Origin: KBS50 sp042434095
Lineage (GTDB): Bacteria; Actinomycetota; Actinomycetes; Mycobacteriales; Micromonosporaceae
Assembly: GCF_042434095.1 (NCBI RefSeq)
Contig: NZ_JBHLUE010000007.1
Location: forward strand, 1 to 64,000
Direction of reading: 5' to 3'
DNA length: 64,000 nucleotides
Within the stretch, counting starts at the first letter, position 1. Each line of letters opens with the position of its first letter. A program made the translations under genes and the position numbers. This document shows positions 60,369-64,000 of the stretch, piece after piece. Under the pieces are notes generated by a model, which was given only the letters and a program-made list of their open reading frames with translations, ran no database searches and was not told the DNA's origin.

Positions 60369-63317
60369 CTACTCGGGGAAGCGGAGCACCACCAGCGCCT
60401 GGTCGTCCTCGGTGGCCGGGAGCCGGTCCATCACCACCGTGGCCACCGCGTCGGCGGTGCGGCCGGCCGCCTCGGTGAGCACCGCCCCCAGCGCGGCCAC
60501 CCCGGCCGGGTAGTCCCGTTGGCGCAGCTCCACCAGGCCGTCGGTGAAGGCGACCAGCAGGTCGCCGGGCCCGGCCGACAGCACCGTCGGCGGGACCGTC
60601 TCCTGCACCAGACCGAACGGCAGCGACCGGGCGGTGCCGACCGGTTCGGCGTGCTCGCCGCGGCGCACCCACAACGGGTGCGGGTGGCCGGCCCGCACCA
60701 CCTCGACCCGGCGCCGGTCCGGGTCGACCAGCATGATGAGGCAGGTGCCCAGGAAGGCCCGGCCGAGCAGCTCGGTCACCCGGGCGAAGACCTCACCCAG
60801 CGGGACGCCCAGCATGATCAGGGTCCGCACCACGGTCCGCAGCTGGGCCATGTCGGCCGCGGCCTCCACCTGGTGCCCGACCACGTCGCCCACCACCACG
60901 GCCAACCGGCCGCCGTCGACGGGGATGAGGTCGTACCAGTCGCCGCCGAGGTTGAGCCCGGTCATCGCCGGCCGGTAGCGCACCGCCACGTCGAGCCCGG
61001 GCGGCGGTTCGCCGACCGTGTCGAACAGCCGGCCGGCCAGCCGGCTCACCAGGTCGTGCTCGGCGGCGGCCAGCCGGACCCGCTCGAGGGCCTGCTCGCA
61101 GAGGTCGGCGACGGTGTCCAGCACGGCCAGGTCGGTGGCCCGGAACGGCCGGGCCCGGGACCAGCCCAGGCCGAGGGCCGCGATCGGGCGCCGCCCGACG
61201 TCCAGCAGCGGCAGCGCCACGGTCGTCACCAGGCCGCCGTCCCCCGAGGTGTCGACCAGGCCCGGGTAGCGCCGGCGGAACGCCTCCCGGTCCGCCAGCA
61301 CGATCCGCTCCCCGGTGCGCAGGCACTCGGCGATCGGTCGCGGGTCGTCGATGGTCATCCCGCGGTACGGGTCGGCCAGTCCCGACGGCACCGAGCCCTG
61401 GTGGCACAGTCGCACCCGCCGGCCGCCCTCGCGGACCAGCAGCCCGGGCTCGACCGCGCCCAGCACCGGCGGCACGGCCGCCAGGATGGCCTCGATCGCC
61501 TCCGGCACCGTCCGGGCGGTGCTGAGCCGGGCCGCCAGGTCGGCCGTGGCCCGGGTGGACCGGATCAGCTCGGCCCGCTGCAGCGCCTGGCTGGCCAGCC
61601 CGGCCGAGGTGGCCAGCAGGCTGTCCAGCGCGTCGTCCCGGCGCACCGGCACGGCCCAGTCGAGCTGCATGGCGCCCAGCGGGGTGCCGTCGGCATGGTG
61701 CAGCGGCACGCAGATCCCGCGAACCAGGGCGGGCGCCCCCGGTCCCGCCGGCTCCCCCGGCTCGGTCGGCTCCCCCGGCTCGGTCGGCTCGCCCGGTTCT
61801 GCCGGCTCGGCCGGGTCCGGCAGCACGCGGTTCTCCCGCACCACGGCGGTCAGCGCCAGGTCGGCGTCGAGGTCCAGCCGCTCGTGCACGACGTCGCCGG
61901 TCGGGTCGGCGCAGCGCACCGCGTGCAGCGTGGGCTGACCCGGCTCGGCCACCGCGATCCGTACCTCGCGCGCCAGGAACACCGCCCGGAGGTGCCCGGC
62001 GATGGTCCGCAGGATCTCGTCGGGGGCCTGTGCCGTGCTGAGGTCCCCGGCGAACCGGGCCAGCGCCTCGGCCCGGCGCAGGGTCCGCCGCCGCTCGGCC
62101 TCCGCCAGCCGCTCGGCGGTGAGGTCGGTGGCGTACGCGAGCCAGTGCAGCGGCTCGCGGACCAGGGCCACCACCCCGATCAGCACCGGCACCGGATGGC
62201 CGTCGCGGTGCCGGTACTCCTTCGCGTACGCCTGCGCGCGGCCGGTGTCGGCGAGCTCCTTGAGGGCCTCCGCGTCCGCCTCCTCGAACCCCGGCGGGGT
62301 GAGTTCCGGCCAGCTCAGCCGGCCCGCGGCGACGTCGTCGCGGTCGTACCCCAGCAGGGCCAGGAACGCGTCGTTGGCCTCGGTGATCCGCTCCCCCACC
62401 CCGCCGAAGACGGCGAGCACGTCGGCCGAGGCGAGCCGCTCGTACCGGGCCCGCTCGGCGCCGAGCGCCTCCCGCAGCCGGGTCCGCTCGCTGACGTCCA
62501 CGACGGTGCAGCCGACCCCGATGGTGGTCTGCGGTCGCCCACCGCCGTGGGCCGGCGGCTCGGCCAGCCGGATCGGGAAATAGCTGGCCACCACGTGCTG
62601 GATCCGGTCCGGCTGCCGCTCGTCGGGCAACGAGAACTCGACGCCGCTGATTCCGCCATCGGTCAGCGCCTCCCGCATCAGCGCGGCCACCCGGTCGCCG
62701 ATCAGCGGCAGCACCTCGGCCGGGGTGCGTCCCAGGTGCTCCGCCTCGGTGCGCCCGTTCAGCGCGGCCAGCGCCGGGTTGACGTACTGGAATCGCAGGT
62801 CGGTGTCCACCCAGCCGAAGCCGACCGGGGAGCTGGCCAGCATGGCCTCGCTGATGGCCGCGGTCCGGCCGGCGGCCTGCTCGGCCGTGACCAGGTCCTG
62901 CACGTCGGTGAACGTGCCGAGCCACTCGACGATCCGGCCCCGCTCGTCCCGCAGCGCCGTGCTGCGGGCGGCCACGTGCCGGTACCGCCCGCTGGCCGCG
63001 TGCCAGATCCGGAAGCTGGACCGGTAGATCCGGGCGCCGGCGTCCAGCGCCTCACCCCAGGCCCGGCGGACCCGGTCGAGGTCGTCCGGATGGATCACGC
63101 TGGACCAGCCGTCGCCGGCGTACTCCGGCCAGCTCTGGCCCGTGTACGCCTCCCAGGATCGCTGGGCCGCGGTGACCCGCCCGTCGGCGTCGGTGGTCCA
63201 GATGATCGCCGCGGACGCCTCGACCAGCGCGCGGAACCGCCGGTCGGGGTCGACGGGCCCGGCCACGCCGCCGGCACCACCCTCGCCCGGTCGCGGCATC
63301 GGTCGGGCGTCGCTCAC
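60369..63317 (-). CDS. Large PAS-PAS-PAS-GAF-GAF-SpoIIE sensor phosphatase
   Basis: 982 residues from GTG at 63317 (GGAGGT 7 nt upstream). Order: PAS 1 (about 25-145, RFRALVEASAAIIWTTDADG), PAS 2 (about 150-290), PAS 3 (about 300-410), GAF 1 (about 415-570, interrupted by TEPGEP repeats), GAF 2 (about 585-745), SpoIIE phosphatase (about 770-982). Metal-binding residues are seen in NLGGDWYDLIPVDGG, VGDVVGHQVEAA and TEDDQALVVLRF. It should sense redox, light or a ligand through PAS/GAF and dephosphorylate a STAS antagonist. It could feed the same partner-switching module as the phosphatase at 12437, but no STAS gene is next to it. Confidence 0.9.
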   Translation of the reverse strand: MSDARPMPRPGEGGAGGVAGPVDPDRRFRALVEASAAIIWTTDADGRVTAAQRSWEAYTGQSWPEYAGDGWSSVIHPDDLDRVRRAWGEALDAGARIYRSSFRIWHAASGRYRHVAARSTALRDERGRIVEWLGTFTDVQDLVTAEQAAGRTAAISEAMLASSPVGFGWVDTDLRFQYVNPALAALNGRTEAEHLGRTPAEVLPLIGDRVAALMREALTDGGISGVEFSLPDERQPDRIQHVVASYFPIRLAEPPAHGGGRPQTTIGVGCTVVDVSERTRLREALGAERARYERLASADVLAVFGGVGERITEANDAFLALLGYDRDDVAAGRLSWPELTPPGFEEADAEALKELADTGRAQAYAKEYRHRDGHPVPVLIGVVALVREPLHWLAYATDLTAERLAEAERRRTLRRAEALARFAGDLSTAQAPDEILRTIAGHLRAVFLAREVRIAVAEPGQPTLHAVRCADPTGDVVHERLDLDADLALTAVVRENRVLPDPAEPAEPGEPTEPGEPTEPGEPAGPGAPALVRGICVPLHHADGTPLGAMQLDWAVPVRRDDALDSLLATSAGLASQALQRAELIRSTRATADLAARLSTARTVPEAIEAILAAVPPVLGAVEPGLLVREGGRRVRLCHQGSVPSGLADPYRGMTIDDPRPIAECLRTGERIVLADREAFRRRYPGLVDTSGDGGLVTTVALPLLDVGRRPIAALGLGWSRARPFRATDLAVLDTVADLCEQALERVRLAAAEHDLVSRLAGRLFDTVGEPPPGLDVAVRYRPAMTGLNLGGDWYDLIPVDGGRLAVVVGDVVGHQVEAAADMAQLRTVVRTLIMLGVPLGEVFARVTELLGRAFLGTCLIMLVDPDRRRVEVVRAGHPHPLWVRRGEHAEPVGTARSLPFGLVQETVPPTVLSAGPGDLLVAFTDGLVELRQRDYPAGVAALGAVLTEAAGRTADAVATVVMDRLPATEDDQALVVLRFPE

Positions 63318-63447
63318 ACCGGCGACCTCCACCCGCTGGCCGGCTCTGGACACCGGCACCGTACCACCGTGCCGGAGCCGGGCCACCTGCCCGAACGGCG
63401 CGGAATTGCGATGGTGGCCGGGCGGCGGCTTGTGGCAGGGTGCCCGG

Positions 63448-64000
63448 ATGACCGAGGACTACCGGGAGCTCAACCGGGCGATGTGGGACGAGCGGGCGCC
63501 GGTGCACGCGGCGTCGCGGGATTACGGCCTCCGCCGGTACGTGCAGGACCCGGAACGGCTCAGCGACGTGGTCAGCTTCGACCGGCCGCGCCTGGGTGAG
63601 GTGGCCGGGCTGCGCGGCGTACACCTGCAGTGCCACCTGGGCACCGACACGCTGTCGCTGGCCCGGCTCGGCGCCCGGATGACCGGGCTGGACTTCTCCG
63701 CCGCGTCACTCGCCCAGGCCCGCAAGCTGGCCGCCGAGTGCGGCGCCGAGATCGAGTACGTGCAGGCGGATGTCTACGCGGCGGTCGAGGTCCTCGGCGC
63801 CGGCGGGTTCGACCTGGTCTACACCGGCGTCGGCGCGCTGTGCTGGCTGCCGGACATCCGCCGCTGGGCCGAGGTGGTCGCCGGGCTGCTCCGCCCGGGC
63901 GGCCGGCTGCACCTGCGGGAGGGCCACCCGGTGCTGTGGGCGCTGCCGGACCCCCGCCCGGACGGGCTGGTCGCGCTGGAGTACCCGTACTTCGAGCGGG
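63448..64000 (+). CDS. SAM-dependent methyltransferase, 3' end cut by window edge
   Basis: The first 184 codons from ATG at 63448 are visible. Class I Rossmann methyltransferase: start MTEDYRELNRAMWDERAPVH, motif I LQCHLGTDTLSLARLGA, the post-II Asp in MTGLDFSAASL, and motif VDLVYTG-like FDLVYTGVGALCWL. It resembles small-molecule methyltransferases (UbiE/MenG-like). It is divergent from the SpoIIE gene. The acceptor is unknown. Confidence 0.82.
   Translation, partial: MTEDYRELNRAMWDERAPVHAASRDYGLRRYVQDPERLSDVVSFDRPRLGEVAGLRGVHLQCHLGTDTLSLARLGARMTGLDFSAASLAQARKLAAECGAEIEYVQADVYAAVEVLGAGGFDLVYTGVGALCWLPDIRRWAEVVAGLLRPGGRLHLREGHPVLWALPDPRPDGLVALEYPYFER

Noticed and set aside
59115..63599. Open frame of nearly 1,500 codons on the plus strand across gntP and the SpoIIE gene
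   Set aside because: It overlaps two well-supported genes, is low in complexity, and lacks any domain; high GC removes stop codons from shadow frames.

Overview
The window is very GC-rich actinobacterial DNA. Most genes use GTG or ATG starts with G/C at third positions, many overlap by 4 bp (ATGA or GTGA), and the families present (RICIN/CBM13-linked hydrolases, SpoIIE phosphatases, ECF sigma with a DGPF partner, DUF574 methyltransferase, ABATE/CGNR protein) fit Micromonosporaceae. A repeated AAGGGGCCCTT palindrome near 57.0 kb, which I remember as common in Micromonospora, points the same way. I saw no rRNA, tRNA, CRISPR array, transposase or phage gene.

Region 1 (1-7.6 kb) is a sugar-scavenging unit. 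It holds a secreted GH27 alpha-galactosidase cut by the window edge, a ChvE/GguA/GguB sugar importer and a secreted GH54 alpha-L-arabinofuranosidase. All three carry related palindromes built on ATGTTATCGATAACAT, but no matching regulator is in the window.

Region 2 (7.7-14.8 kb) is ordinary chromosome: phospholipase C, a shortened HemD-like DNA-binding protein, a YciI/ECF42-type sigma pair, and a partner-switching set (SpoIIE phosphatase, RsbW-like kinase, STAS antagonist).

Region 3 (14.9-34.7 kb) is an L-fucose and plant-glycan locus. It encodes aldose dehydrogenase, fuconolactonase, fuconate dehydratase, a ketodeoxyfuconate-dehydrogenase-like SDR, a second SDR, a zinc alcohol dehydrogenase, a mutarotase, an RbsABC-like importer, two GntR/FCD regulators, an unrecognised large protein, a GH29 alpha-L-fucosidase, a second GH54 enzyme and a clan GH-A enzyme. 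The last three end in CBM13 modules. A shared operator (ACATCTGATGTCT) sits just after the -10 box of three promoters, tying import, catabolism and fucosidase into one regulon.

Region 4 (34.8-40.8 kb) is a second importer operon (binding protein, two permeases, no ATPase) with an MGH1/GH63-like hydrolase and a LacI regulator. The operator CGAAYCGRTTC marks three promoters, including that of the divergent GH-A gene and the regulator itself.

Region 5 (41-64 kb) contains a GNAT enzyme, a TetR/reductase pair, a DUF574 methyltransferase, a secreted phosphoesterase, an oligopeptide ABC operon ordered C-A-B-D-F, a Ser/Thr kinase next to a D-Ala-D-Ala carboxypeptidase, an MFS/ABATE divergent pair, a gluconate kinase/permease pair, a large PAS-GAF-SpoIIE sensor phosphatase and a truncated methyltransferase.
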